From Abiotrophia sp938010525 (GTDB taxonomy: Bacteria > Bacillota > Bacilli > Lactobacillales > Aerococcaceae), in assembly GCF_938010525.1 (NCBI RefSeq), contig NZ_CALLVK010000023.1:94863-158862 (forward strand): a DNA stretch of 64,000 nucleotides, in the 5' to 3' direction. Position 1 is the stretch's first letter. Each line of letters starts with the position of its first letter. Both the position numbers and the translations under genes were made by a program. Below, piece by piece: positions 1 to 8,435 of the stretch. Under the pieces are notes generated by a model, which saw nothing but the letters and a program-made list of their open reading frames with translations, ran no database searches and was not told the origin of the DNA.

Positions 1-506
1 TGCAGCATTATCGGCATGCTAACCCAACGGTTAACTACTTTTTAGAGTTTTTAATGGTTCAGCCTGATTATATTCAATATGTTGAGTTCTCGGACCAAGT
101 CGAATATGCCAGTCACGGTGTCTATATCTCCTATGTGGAGCAGACGGCGGTGCCTTTCCGTTACTATAAGGAAGGCAAATCCTACAGTTCTTGTGAGCAG
201 GCTTTCCATGACCTGAGACTCAATGCTCAAGGGGCTCAACCCGTCACTTTTTATATAGAACTTAATATTCCTGACTATATTGCGACCCTCTACCGCTATG
301 ATCTCTTTACTCAGCCGGATTATTTACCTGAGGATAGTGCCTTTTTGGATCAATTGGAAATGGGACTGACTCAGGTTACTCGCCAAGTCAGACGCAAGCA
401 ATTGAAGGAGCAGGTCGACCGAGCTTTAGATCAGGGAGCTTTTGATCTCGTCAATCAACTATTAAATCAACTGGAGGAACTAGAAGGGCATGACCAAGAC
501 TATTAA
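1..506 (+). CDS. ypiB: UPF0302 / YpiB family protein, 5' end cut by window edge
   Basis: The reading frame is open from the first bases of the window, so the ATG at 54 is internal and the gene starts to the left of the window. The visible part (167 codons from base 3) contains the YpiB-like central region (FLEFLMVQPDYIQYVEFSD, then VPFRYYKEGK and AFHDLRLN) and a helical, Gln/Leu-rich C-terminus. The family is a small cytoplasmic protein of Bacillales and Lactobacillales with no settled biochemical role. Its 3' end overlaps cca by 17 bases, so the two genes are translationally linked. Family assignment is from remembered similarity to Bacillus YpiB and is fairly secure; function is not claimed. 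Confidence 0.8.
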   Translation, partial: QHYRHANPTVNYFLEFLMVQPDYIQYVEFSDQVEYASHGVYISYVEQTAVPFRYYKEGKSYSSCEQAFHDLRLNAQGAQPVTFYIELNIPDYIATLYRYDLFTQPDYLPEDSAFLDQLEMGLTQVTRQVRRKQLKEQVDRALDQGAFDLVNQLLNQLEELEGHDQDY

Positions 507-1740
507 TCTCAATAATCCCTTGTTTCAGACGGCCATGCCCCTCCTAGAAGCCATTGAGTCTCATGGTTATGAGGCTTATTTTGTTGGCGGTTGTGTCCGA
601 GATGCCCTCTTAGGCAAGGAAATTCATGATATCGATATTGCGACCAGTGCGACACCGGATGAAATCCAGGGGATTTTTCCGGTCACATTTGATGTGGGCA
701 AGAAGCACGGGACCATTGTAGTGGTCTACAAAAAAGAAAACTATGAAATTACCACCTTCCGAACGGAGGGGACCTATAGTGATCGGCGTCGACCTGACCA
801 GGTTAACTTTGTTCGCAATTTACGCGAGGACACCCTGAGACGGGATTTCACCATTAATGCCTTGGCCTTAGACCGCTTGGGCAGGGTCTATGACTACCAC
901 GGTGGGGAGCAGGATCTAGGAGCCGGCATCATCCGCGCTGTCGGGACTGCCCTGGAACGTTTCGATGAAGATGCTCTACGCATGATGCGGGCCCTGCGCT
1001 TTGCTAGCCAATTAGGCTTTGAGATTGAGTCCCAGACCTTTGAGGCTATTGGCCAACTAGCCCCTAACTTATCCTATGTGTCCATTGAACGCATTCGGAT
1101 TGAGCTCAGTAAGCTCATGCAAGGTGACTATCTAGGGACAAGCTATAAAGCCTTGGCTGAATCCGGCCTTTGCGCTTATTTATTGGGCATGGAGCAAGTA
1201 GATGCCTTAGCTGCCTGGCAGCAGATTTATGAGACTCTAGCTGCTCAAATTGCTGCAGGACTAGCGCGTGACGAACGGTTGGTTTGGTGGGCCTTAGTTA
1301 AGGCCTTGGGCTTGGATTCTGCTCAGGCGCGAGCCTTTTTGCGGGACTGGAAGCACAGCAATCCTTTCATTAAGGACGTCAGCGACTTATTGGACTTGGA
1401 TCAAGTCTTTGCAGCCGGCCCACTGGATGCCTGGCAACTTTATCAGATGCCAGCCCATGTTTTGGCTATTTACGAGACCTATGCCTACTATCAAGCCTGG
1501 TTGACTCAACCAAACCAACTGACCCAAGCTAAGGCCCAATTGCCACTTGCCAGTCGGTCAGATTTGGCTATTAATGGGCAACAGGTCATGGAGGCGCTAG
1601 GCTTAAGACGAGGTAATGCCGGACTTGGTCGCCTACTTTTGGAGCTGGAGCGCCAGGTCGTCATGGGGAATTTAGCTAATGACCCAGCCGGCCTCTTGGC
1701 CCAAGCTCAAGCGTTAGGAGCTGATTATCTTGAAAGCTAA
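490..1740 (+). CDS. cca: CCA tRNA nucleotidyltransferase (class II)
   Basis: The product adds or repairs the 3' CCA end of tRNAs, using CTP and ATP. The 416-residue protein has the class II nucleotidyltransferase head: the GGCVRDALLG loop near residues 33-42 followed by the metal-binding D-x-D at residues 47/49 (HDIDIAT). Downstream are RRDFTINALAL and the DALRMMRALRFA motif of the neck domain, then an all-helical body and tail. The ATG at 490 is preceded by GGAGGA about 10 bases upstream inside ypiB. The cca-dinG-ypmB-asnS order matches the Bacillus layout, without the birA and pan genes found there. Length and motifs are normal for a Gram-positive CCA-adding enzyme. Confidence 0.95.
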   Translation: MTKTINLNNPLFQTAMPLLEAIESHGYEAYFVGGCVRDALLGKEIHDIDIATSATPDEIQGIFPVTFDVGKKHGTIVVVYKKENYEITTFRTEGTYSDRRRPDQVNFVRNLREDTLRRDFTINALALDRLGRVYDYHGGEQDLGAGIIRAVGTALERFDEDALRMMRALRFASQLGFEIESQTFEAIGQLAPNLSYVSIERIRIELSKLMQGDYLGTSYKALAESGLCAYLLGMEQVDALAAWQQIYETLAAQIAAGLARDERLVWWALVKALGLDSAQARAFLRDWKHSNPFIKDVSDLLDLDQVFAAGPLDAWQLYQMPAHVLAIYETYAYYQAWLTQPNQLTQAKAQLPLASRSDLAINGQQVMEALGLRRGNAGLGRLLLELERQVVMGNLANDPAGLLAQAQALGADYLES

Positions 1741-4216
1741 AGGACTAAGAATTGCGGTTGTCGATTTAGAGACAACGGGCTCTCACCTAGACCAAGGTGA
1801 TCAAATTATCCAAATTGGGGCTGTCCTGATTGAAGATGGACAAGTCCTAGCCCAACACAGTATGTTACTCAATCCTGAGCGAGACATTCCCACTCATATT
1901 ACGGCCATTACAGGCATTCAACCAGACCAGGTCCAGGATGCGCCGATCTTTAGCCAGGTGGCAGGTCTCTGGTATGAGCGACTCAAAGACTGTTTCTTTG
2001 TGGCGCACAATCTAGGCTTTGACTTGACTTTTTTGCAGGCCAAGTTTGCCGAACAAGGCTTGGACTTTCAGCCACCTGCCTTGGACACGGTCCAGTTAGC
2101 TAAAATCTTCCTGCCCCAGGCACCAGGTTTTAACTTGCAGGACTTGAGCCAGTTCTTTGGATTGAACTTCCAAGACGCCCATGATGCCCTGGGGGATGCC
2201 CGGATGACGGCCCATTTGTTGGATGTTTTGGCTCATCAGGCAGCGGATTTAGACTATGGGACTAAACTGGCCTTGCAAGCAATTTTTAAGGCTTTGCCTT
2301 ATCAAGCTAGTCAATTTCTCAACCAAGCTAACAGCTTTTATTGCCAAGTAAGTTGGCCGGAAGGGCAGGGTGACAGTCAATCCCAAGCTAGTCATGCTAG
2401 CCTAATTAGCGCCAAGCAAAGAACGGCGGTAGCCTACTGGCAAGAAGCCGGTCAGGATAAATCACCCTTAGTGCTAGAAGCTCAGGCCCGTCAGGACCAT
2501 CAAGGCTTGGCATTGGCTCTACTCCATGCTTGGCGCCAAGAAGGGGACAAGGCCCTGTTAGTTTTAGAAAATGAGGGTCAAATCAGCCATTGGCAAGCCC
2601 TGTGGCAAGAAGTCAGCAGTCAGGAGGCGGGCATTTACCGACCATCCTATCAGTTTGTCGATATGGCCTCGGTCTACCAATTCTGCCATGAATTTGATTT
2701 AAGCCGGGCCAACCAACAGGAGCTTACCGTTTTAGCGGCTGCCTTGGTCTGGTTGACTAACAGCCAGTTCGGTTGCTTGGATGAATTGAACTCTGAACTG
2801 GATATTAGTCAGATCATGCGGCGCTATGATTTTGTGGCTAAGACGGGTAAGAAGGTGGGCTATCACCGTTACCTGGAGGGGCTTAAAGCCAAAGACTTAG
2901 TTTTAATGAGCCAAAAAGATTGGCTGTCCTTAAAGCAAGTCGCTGACAGCTCACTGGCCTTTCTGGGTCAGGCTCGGGTCCTGGTCCTAGATTTAGAGGC
3001 CAGTTACCAAGGCCTGGTGGACCAAGAAGGCACTACTCTGGATGCCAGCCAGCTCTTTGTAGAGCTGAAGGCTTTACTAGATCAAGGTCAGGAGGAGGCC
3101 CAGCTCGAATCCTGCCTGGCCACTAGCTATGACCTGCTGGAAAGTATGCGGGCAGAGTTTGAAGCCAGTGATTTAGGTAATGCTAGTAATGACTGGTGGA
3201 CAGCCTGCCTAGCCAAGGGCAGCTCCCGCTATTTGACTGTCATAGCTCAATTGGCGACTTTAGGCCAGCAGCTAGAGGACTGGTTAAAAACCGCCAAACG
3301 AGCAGCCAAACAAAAACGGACCTACCGCCATCTGGCAACGACCTGTCGACTACTAGCCAAGCAGTCAGAGGGGAGCTATGTACGGCTTCAAGGCCAGGTC
3401 AGCAATGGCCAAATCTACCAATTGGCCCTTAGCCGGGTGCCTTTAATTATGAGAAACAAGCACCTGCCTCAGCTAAGCCAGTACCAGCAGATTGCCTTCT
3501 TGTCGGACGGCCAGTATGACCAGCCTTTAGGCTATGGCCTGGCACGTTTCTGGCAAGTGGGGGCCACTTACTTAAGCCTACCTGAGCAAAGTCAAGCCAA
3601 CGGTCTGACCCTCCAGGTGCCATTGGCTTATGCCCAGTCAGGTCAGGGCTATGAAGAGGCCGAGCAATTGCTGGCCTTTATCAAGGATTATCTGGCCGAG
3701 AAGGGGGCTAGCCACGTTCTCATTCTTGCCAATAACAAGGCCCAAGCTCAGACATACTACCGTCTCCTATGGGAAAGTTCCCTGCTGGAAGAGGGCTACC
3801 TGATTTATAGTCAGGGACAAAATGGCAGCCTTAAGAAAATTAAGCGCCGCGCCGAAGCCGATGACAAGGCCATTGTCATTGTGCCCAGACGTCTCTTCCT
3901 AGAGGAGTCCTTCACTCTGTCAGTCGATCAGCTCTTAGTAGTCTTAGACCGTCTGCCATTTGACTCCTTGACCAATGAGCGGACCCTAGGCCAAAGTCAG
4001 GTGCTTGGCTTATCAGATAACCAGGCTTTTGATCAACTGACCCTACCGCAAATGATTTTCCGTCTTAAGAAATTGTTGGCTCAAGTCGCTAGCTCTAGTT
4101 GCAAGGCGGACTACTATCTCCTAGATGAACGTGTTTGGACTCGTTATTATAGCCCTAAAGTTGAGGAATACTTGGCGCCCGCCATTGACCTGGTTCCCAT
4201 CTTGCCCAGTCACTAA
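1730..4216 (+). CDS. dinG: DinG-type 3'-5' exonuclease with degenerate helicase domain
   Basis: The first ~165 residues are a DEDDh exonuclease: D12-x-E14 in VVDLETTG, AHNLGFDL in the middle, and HDALGDARMT as the third motif. The rest aligns by position with the XPD/DinG helicase of the Firmicute exonuclease-helicase fusions, but the expected motifs are absent. The Walker A GTGKS is replaced around residues 244-260 (LVLEAQARQDHQGL), the DEAH box around 417-424 by VLVLDLEA, and the arginine-rich motif VI near the C-terminus by FRLKKLLAQVASS. No iron-sulfur cysteine cluster is visible. It starts at TTG 1730, with TTAGGAG nine bases upstream, and overlaps cca by 11 bases. I infer a nuclease with a structural helicase-like tail. 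Confidence 0.85.
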   Translation: MKAKGLRIAVVDLETTGSHLDQGDQIIQIGAVLIEDGQVLAQHSMLLNPERDIPTHITAITGIQPDQVQDAPIFSQVAGLWYERLKDCFFVAHNLGFDLTFLQAKFAEQGLDFQPPALDTVQLAKIFLPQAPGFNLQDLSQFFGLNFQDAHDALGDARMTAHLLDVLAHQAADLDYGTKLALQAIFKALPYQASQFLNQANSFYCQVSWPEGQGDSQSQASHASLISAKQRTAVAYWQEAGQDKSPLVLEAQARQDHQGLALALLHAWRQEGDKALLVLENEGQISHWQALWQEVSSQEAGIYRPSYQFVDMASVYQFCHEFDLSRANQQELTVLAAALVWLTNSQFGCLDELNSELDISQIMRRYDFVAKTGKKVGYHRYLEGLKAKDLVLMSQKDWLSLKQVADSSLAFLGQARVLVLDLEASYQGLVDQEGTTLDASQLFVELKALLDQGQEEAQLESCLATSYDLLESMRAEFEASDLGNASNDWWTACLAKGSSRYLTVIAQLATLGQQLEDWLKTAKRAAKQKRTYRHLATTCRLLAKQSEGSYVRLQGQVSNGQIYQLALSRVPLIMRNKHLPQLSQYQQIAFLSDGQYDQPLGYGLARFWQVGATYLSLPEQSQANGLTLQVPLAYAQSGQGYEEAEQLLAFIKDYLAEKGASHVLILANNKAQAQTYYRLLWESSLLEEGYLIYSQGQNGSLKKIKRRAEADDKAIVIVPRRLFLEESFTLSVDQLLVVLDRLPFDSLTNERTLGQSQVLGLSDNQAFDQLTLPQMIFRLKKLLAQVASSSCKADYYLLDERVWTRYYSPKVEEYLAPAIDLVPILPSH

Positions 4217-4264
4217 TCCAGCCTAGTCAGCTAGCCAAAAATTCATGCAATTTTGGAGAAATTA

Positions 4265-4273
4265 TGGTATGAT
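4265..4273 (+). promoter_or_regulatory. Extended -10 promoter candidate for ypmB-asnS
   Basis: TG-G-TATGAT forms an extended -10 element 34 bases before the ypmB start, in the short gap after dinG. No good -35 hexamer sits 17 bases upstream. It would allow ypmB and asnS to be transcribed apart from cca and dinG. Confidence 0.4.
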
Positions 4274-4306
4274 AGTACAGATAAGTGGCGACAGGAGGAG
4301 TCAAGT

Positions 4307-4786
4307 ATGTTAAACCGTAAAGTGGTCTCAGGACTGACGCTCTTTTTCCTCATCATCTTTCTCATCTTTGCTTGGGTCTTCTATTCAAGCCAAGCCAAAT
4401 CGCACCAAGCTCAACAGGAAGCTGTGCGATTGATTGAGACGGACTACACTGTCAAAGACGTCAAAAAATTCTACTGGACGACCATTTCTGAGGCTTACTT
4501 TGCCTTGGATTTTGTGGATGACAGTGGCCAAGAACGTTATGCGATTGTGAAACGTGAGGGTGGGACCGTTAATTACTACACGCCAAATCAGATTATTTCA
4601 GAAGAAGATGCCAAGGCCATTGCCTTAGCAGACAATGAGAATTATAAGATTATGCAGGCGCGTTTGGGCATGATCAAAGACACGCCCGTCTGGGAAATCA
4701 CCATCAAGAATGATAATAATACCTTGACCTATTACTACCTCAATGCGCAGGATGGGTCCTGGTTACAAAAAATCGAGAATATTTAA
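4307..4786 (+). CDS. ypmB: YpmB-like membrane-anchored PepSY-type protein
   Basis: This is a 159-residue protein with one N-terminal membrane anchor (about residues 8-27, Phe/Ile/Leu-rich) followed by an extracytoplasmic domain. That domain resembles the DUF5590/PepSY fold of Bacillus YpmB, which also lies between dinG and asnS. The ATG at 4307 is chosen over an in-frame upstream ATG at 4253 because AGGAGG lies just before it and the promoter-like element falls inside the longer version. PepSY-type domains are thought to modulate extracellular proteases or cell-wall enzymes, but the exact role of YpmB is unknown. No lipobox cysteine is present. Confidence 0.8.
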   Translation: MLNRKVVSGLTLFFLIIFLIFAWVFYSSQAKSHQAQQEAVRLIETDYTVKDVKKFYWTTISEAYFALDFVDDSGQERYAIVKREGGTVNYYTPNQIISEEDAKAIALADNENYKIMQARLGMIKDTPVWEITIKNDNNTLTYYYLNAQDGSWLQKIENI

Positions 4787-4810
4787 GACAAGACTATGGA
4801 GGCAGGCAGA

Positions 4811-6109
4811 ATGCAGACAATTACCATGCGTCAAGCAGCAGATTATATCGATCAAACGGTCATCATCAAGGCATGGGTGACTAACAAACGGAGCAGTGGG
4901 AAGATTGCCTTCTTACAATTGCGTGATGGCTCCGCTTATTTCCAAGCCATTGTGGTCAAGGCCGATGTCAGCGAAGAAACCTTCGCTTTGGCTAAGGGGC
5001 TTAACCAAGAAACCAGTGTGAAGGTAGTTGGTAAGATTCAAGCAGATACTCGTTCAGCTTTAGGCCATAAGCTTTTGGTTCAAGACATTGAAGTCATTGG
5101 TGAAAGTCATGACTACCCAATCACACCAAAAGAACACGGGACTGACTTCTTGATGGACCATCGCCACCTCTGGCTTCGTTCATCTAAGCAACATGCCATT
5201 ATGCAAATCCGTAACGAAATTATCCGGGCAACCTACGAGTTCATGAACCAAGAAGGCTTGATTAAGGTAGACCCACCAATTTTGACGGGTTCTGCGCCAG
5301 AAGGGACCACTGAGCTCTTCCACACCAAGTACTTTGATGAAGATGCCTTCCTTTCACAGTCTGGTCAGCTCTATCTAGAAGCAGCGGCTATGGCTTTCGG
5401 TAAGGTCTTCTCCTTCGGGCCAACCTTCCGGGCTGAAAAATCTAAGACCCGTCGTCACTTGATTGAATTCTGGATGATGGAAGTTGAATTAGCCTTCGTA
5501 GAACACGAGGAAAACTTACAATTCCAAGAACGTTATGTGGCTCACCTGGTTCGCAATGTGATTGATCACTGTGAACTAGCTCTTAAGACCTTGAACCGTG
5601 ATGTGGCAGTCTTGGAACAATACACCAAATTACCTTATCCACGTATTAGCTATACGGATGCCATCAAGCTCTTGAACGACAATGGCTTTGATGATATCCA
5701 ATGGGGCGATGACTTTGGTTCACCACACGAAACCTTCATTGCTAGCCAGTATGACCGTCCAATCTTCATCGTCAACTATCCTAAGGCCATTAAGCCATTC
5801 TACATGCGTCTTAATGAAGAAGATCCACGTACTGTTCTATGTGCGGATATGATTGCACCAGAAGGTTATGGTGAAGTCATTGGGGGTTCTGAACGGATTG
5901 TGGACTTTGAGACCTTAGATGAAAATATTAAGGCCTATAACTTAGATCCATCTGCCTATGCTTGGTACCTTGACCTTCGTAAGTATGGCGCTGTGCCACA
6001 CTCTGGTTTTGGTCTTGGCTTGGAGCGGGCAGTGGCTTGGTTATCAGGGATTGAACATATCCGTGAAACCTCACCATTCCCACGTTTGCTCAACCGTATT
6101 TACCCATAA
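4811..6109 (+). CDS. asnS: Asparaginyl-tRNA synthetase
   Basis: A class IIb aminoacyl-tRNA synthetase of 432 residues that charges tRNA-Asn. An N-terminal OB-fold anticodon-binding domain (VIIKAWVTNKRSSGKIAFLQ, residues ~15-100) precedes the catalytic core. Motif 2 is FRAEKSKTRRHLIEFWMMEVE-like and motif 3 is GFGLGLERAVAWLSG near the C-terminus. The AsnRS signature replaces the AspRS insertion domain. An in-frame ATG at 4796 exists, but GGAGG at 4798-4802 lies just before ATG 4811, which I take as the true start. No T-box leader is present; the gap to ypmB is only 24 bases. Confidence 0.95.
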   Translation: MQTITMRQAADYIDQTVIIKAWVTNKRSSGKIAFLQLRDGSAYFQAIVVKADVSEETFALAKGLNQETSVKVVGKIQADTRSALGHKLLVQDIEVIGESHDYPITPKEHGTDFLMDHRHLWLRSSKQHAIMQIRNEIIRATYEFMNQEGLIKVDPPILTGSAPEGTTELFHTKYFDEDAFLSQSGQLYLEAAAMAFGKVFSFGPTFRAEKSKTRRHLIEFWMMEVELAFVEHEENLQFQERYVAHLVRNVIDHCELALKTLNRDVAVLEQYTKLPYPRISYTDAIKLLNDNGFDDIQWGDDFGSPHETFIASQYDRPIFIVNYPKAIKPFYMRLNEEDPRTVLCADMIAPEGYGEVIGGSERIVDFETLDENIKAYNLDPSAYAWYLDLRKYGAVPHSGFGLGLERAVAWLSGIEHIRETSPFPRLLNRIYP

Positions 6110-6111
6110 GC

Positions 6112-6156
6112 AAAAATTCCCATTATATCATATATGATATAATGGGAATTTTTTTT
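6112..6156. terminator. Bidirectional intrinsic terminator after asnS
   Basis: A perfect 20-bp inverted repeat (6112-6131 with 6134-6153, 2-base loop) begins with an A run and ends with a T run, so it can stop transcription from either strand. It lies between asnS and the convergent LysM gene. Confidence 0.9.
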
Positions 6157-6164
6157 CTGCCTAG

Positions 6165-6201
6165 AAAAACCACCTAGCTCTACCTACTTGGCTAGGTGGT
6201 T
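6165..6201 (-). terminator. Intrinsic terminator of the LysM gene
   Basis: On the minus strand an 11-bp stem (6191-6201 with 6168-6178) with a 12-base loop runs into five T residues. It lies 26 bases beyond the LysM stop codon. Confidence 0.75.
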
Positions 6202-6226
6202 GGAGGAGGTCGAAAGCTTTAGAAGC

Positions 6227-7633
6227 TTAAGGGTTGAAAGAAACATGGACGTGGTCATAGTGGTTGGCTGTGTCTCCACCACGGTCTGGCATTAGGTTCC
6301 AGGTGTTAGCTGGCCCATAGTAACTATCATAGTTAGCGTAGAAACGTTGTTTCCAGATAACATAGTTGATGTCATTGCTTTCCATATCGGAAGTGGCGTA
6401 GTTGGCAATCTGGTCACCTAGCTCGGTATTATCGTTGACTACGAAGTCAACGGCTAAGCCCTTGCCATGGTCATCGTTAGAACCTGGACGGTAGAGGCTG
6501 AAGTTGCTTACGCCAAACTTGTCTGCTACTTTTTCCTTATACTCAGCTACTTTTGGCTGTAAGCCTTGGTTGGCTGGGTTGGCAGCCGCCTGGGCAGCAT
6601 AGTCAGTTGCAGCTGGCTGCTCTTGAGTCGTTTGGTCTTGAGCAGGCTGGGTCTGAGCTGGCTGCTCTTGACTTGTCTGGTCTTGAGCTGCTTGCTCCTG
6701 ACTAGTTTGCTCTTGAACTGTTGGGTTTGCCTCAGCTTGCTGACTAGGACTTTGTGGGCTTTCTTGGCCATCTGTTGGAGTATTGGTTTGATTTACTTCT
6801 GAAGGATTTGCAGGCGCAGCGTCAGTCGCGTCTTTTTCTGGCTGGTTAGCCGGAGTAGGCGTTTGAGGACGAGCTTCTTCTTGAACGGTTGGTAAGCCTG
6901 ATTCCTTGACATCGTCGCCGATGACAGGGGCTTGATCAGCATTGGCTTGATTAGGAGTTTGAGCTGGTTTTTCTGGCTTAGCAGGACTTTGAGGCGTCGC
7001 TGGTTTGTCAAGATTGGTTGGCTTGACTTGGTTATTTGGCGTTTGAGGGCTAGTAGCTGTCGGTTGAGCTGGCGTAACAGCCTCTGGCTGGCCAGGAATT
7101 TGGGTGACCGGAGACAAGTCTTGGCTGGCAGCTTCCTGATTTTGGACAGGACTTTCCTCAACAAGAGCTTGTGCTTGCGGGTTAGTTGGGGCAGTCGCCT
7201 GGTTTTGGTTAAAATCTACTTGGCTAGTTTGGCCATCAATTGTGATGGTATTTTGAGTCAAGTCAGCCCGAACACTAGGACTTTCCTGACCTTGGTCTGG
7301 GGTTTGAATTTCCAGACTGGTTACTTTGCGGTTACCATCTAAGTTAGCCGTTAAGACAGTACCTGGGAAAATCAAATCAGCGTCTGCGATTTCATTAATA
7401 GAAACCAAAACTTGAAGGTCGATTTCAAGGGCTTCTGCGATGGCTGAGAGGGTGTCACCATATTGAACTGTATAGCTGAGTTTGTCAGCTTGTTTGGAAA
7501 TATCTTCTTTAATTTGGCTGACCGTCCGAGGCGTCCATTGGGAGGCTTCTTGGGCCTGAGCTGGAGTCAAGGGGAGTGCGAGTAAAGCCGCTGCTGATGT
7601 TAAGAGCAGTGTTCTTTTAAGTGTTAATTTCAT
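6227..7633 (-). CDS. Secreted LysM protein with M15-like peptidase-fold C-terminus
   Basis: The 468-residue protein begins with a classic signal peptide (KRTLLLTSAAALLALPLTPAQAQ, expected cleavage after AQA). One LysM domain follows (about residues 53-97: YTVQYGDTLSAIAEAL, ending LIFPGTVLT), which binds peptidoglycan. A long Gln/Pro/Thr/Ala-rich linker (~residues 115-350) with repeats such as TSQEQ and AQDQT leads to a compact C-terminal domain. That domain carries DDHGKGLAVDF and HYDHVHVSF, the H/D/H pattern of zinc D,D-peptidases of the M15 type and of the ARB_07466 C-terminal family. The start at 7633 is preferred over a TTG/ATG 36 bases upstream because AAGGAAG sits before it. Cell-wall remodelling is likely; the exact bond cut is unknown. 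Confidence 0.8.
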   Translation of the reverse strand: MKLTLKRTLLLTSAAALLALPLTPAQAQEASQWTPRTVSQIKEDISKQADKLSYTVQYGDTLSAIAEALEIDLQVLVSINEIADADLIFPGTVLTANLDGNRKVTSLEIQTPDQGQESPSVRADLTQNTITIDGQTSQVDFNQNQATAPTNPQAQALVEESPVQNQEAASQDLSPVTQIPGQPEAVTPAQPTATSPQTPNNQVKPTNLDKPATPQSPAKPEKPAQTPNQANADQAPVIGDDVKESGLPTVQEEARPQTPTPANQPEKDATDAAPANPSEVNQTNTPTDGQESPQSPSQQAEANPTVQEQTSQEQAAQDQTSQEQPAQTQPAQDQTTQEQPAATDYAAQAAANPANQGLQPKVAEYKEKVADKFGVSNFSLYRPGSNDDHGKGLAVDFVVNDNTELGDQIANYATSDMESNDINYVIWKQRFYANYDSYYGPANTWNLMPDRGGDTANHYDHVHVSFNP

Positions 7634-7664
7634 AATCACGCTTCCTTTGCTTGTTGATGAGACC

Positions 7665-7673
7665 ATCATAGCA
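7665..7673 (-). promoter_or_regulatory. Extended -10 promoter of the LysM gene
   Basis: On the minus strand TG-C-TATGAT lies 32 bases upstream of the LysM start, with only a weak -35. I looked for a WalR-type direct repeat nearby and did not find a convincing one. From here to 7849 I see nothing further. Confidence 0.5.
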
Positions 7674-7849
7674 TAGAAGTTAGACTAAAAGGCCCATTTT
7701 ATGGAGACTTAACCCAATCATAGGATATCTGTAATCTCTTTTTTCACATGGGGCTGTGCTAGGTCAAAGCCGTAATATATGAAATAACAAAGTCGCCATG
7801 CAAGCTAAGATAAGACCTTAAATTTTAGCCTATTTTCCTGCCTTAGGGC

Positions 7850-7878
7850 TTGATTTTTCCTAGCTTTTATCGTATATT
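7850..7878 (+). promoter_or_regulatory. Promoter of rpsO
   Basis: TTGATT and TATATT are separated by 17 bases, a good housekeeping sigma-factor promoter. The inferred start leaves a leader of about 118 bases before rpsO. That leader is long enough to hold an S15-binding autoregulatory structure, although I could not define one by eye. Confidence 0.7.
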
Positions 7879-8003
7879 TAGAGACGTGGTCGTTTGTTGC
7901 TTTATCGATGTTCGGCTACTTATAACACCCCGGCTCAGTTTAACGAATCACCAACGTTTTACTTAGCTTGTGGGATACTATATCGGAAAGAGGTGAAACT
8001 GAG

Positions 8004-8273
8004 ATGGCATTATCAAAAGAGCGTAAAAATGAAATCATTAAAGCTTATGCTACTCACGAAGGGGACACTGGTTCTCCAGAAGTACAAGTTGCGGTTTTAA
8101 CTGAAGATATCAATATCTTAACTGACCACATCCGTACTCATAAGAAAGACTATCATTCCTACCGCGGTTTGATGAAGAAAGTTGGGCGTCGTCGCCACTT
8201 GCTTTCTTACCTGCGTGAGAAAGATATTCAACGTTACCGTGAATTAATCCAACGTTTAGGTTTACGTCGTTAA
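8004..8273 (+). CDS. rpsO: 30S ribosomal protein S15
   Basis: An 89-residue S15 that binds 16S rRNA and helps assemble the small-subunit platform. It shows the family's GDTGSPEVQVAVLT, HKKDYHSYRGL and GRRRHLLSYL stretches. An upstream in-frame TTG at 7968 would add 12 residues not found in S15. ATG 8004, with AGAGGTG eight bases before it, gives the standard length. The gene has its own promoter and terminator and is followed by pnp, the order seen in many bacteria, where S15 represses its own translation through its leader. Confidence 0.97.
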   Translation: MALSKERKNEIIKAYATHEGDTGSPEVQVAVLTEDINILTDHIRTHKKDYHSYRGLMKKVGRRRHLLSYLREKDIQRYRELIQRLGLRR

Positions 8274-8283
8274 TTTTGGTAGC

Positions 8284-8310
8284 AGGGCGGCTACGGCCGC
8301 CTTCTTTTTT
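8284..8310 (+). terminator. Intrinsic terminator after rpsO
   Basis: GGCGGC and GCCGCC (8286-8291 with 8296-8301) form a stem closed by a TACG loop, a UNCG-type stable tetraloop on a C-G pair. A T run follows. Confidence 0.9.
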
Positions 8311-8322
8311 TAGAGCTTTACC

Positions 8323-8399
8323 ATGGAATATGTGCTAACCAAATAAGAGCCGGGCAGGGCGGCTTGGCCAGTTCTTATTTGATTAGTCATGTTCCATAT
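8323..8399 (+). other. Long imperfect stem-loop in the pnp leader
   Basis: Bases 8323-8350 pair with 8371-8399 with only a few mismatches (ATGGAA/TTCCAT, CTAA/TTAG, AAATAAGA/TCTTATTT). The loop can form an extra small hairpin (AGCCG 8348-8352 with CGGCT 8360-8364). The structure ends 36 bases before the pnp start. No T run follows, so it is not a simple terminator. It resembles the enterobacterial pnp leader duplex that RNase III cuts. Confidence 0.75.
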
Positions 8400-8435
8400 C
8401 AAGGGAGTAATCCCAATTTATAAGGAGGACATTCC

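Noticed and set aside
4787..4810. T-box leader for asnS
   Set aside because: The gap is 24 bases and has no specifier loop or antiterminator sequence.
6547..7342. Several open frames on both strands inside the LysM gene
   Set aside because: They arise from the repetitive Gln/Thr/Pro codons of the stalk. They have Leu/Ser/Lys-biased compositions, no ribosome sites and no similarity to known proteins.
7894..8100. Open frame starting upstream of rpsO
   Set aside because: It overlaps rpsO out of frame, has no ribosome site and lies mostly in the rpsO leader.
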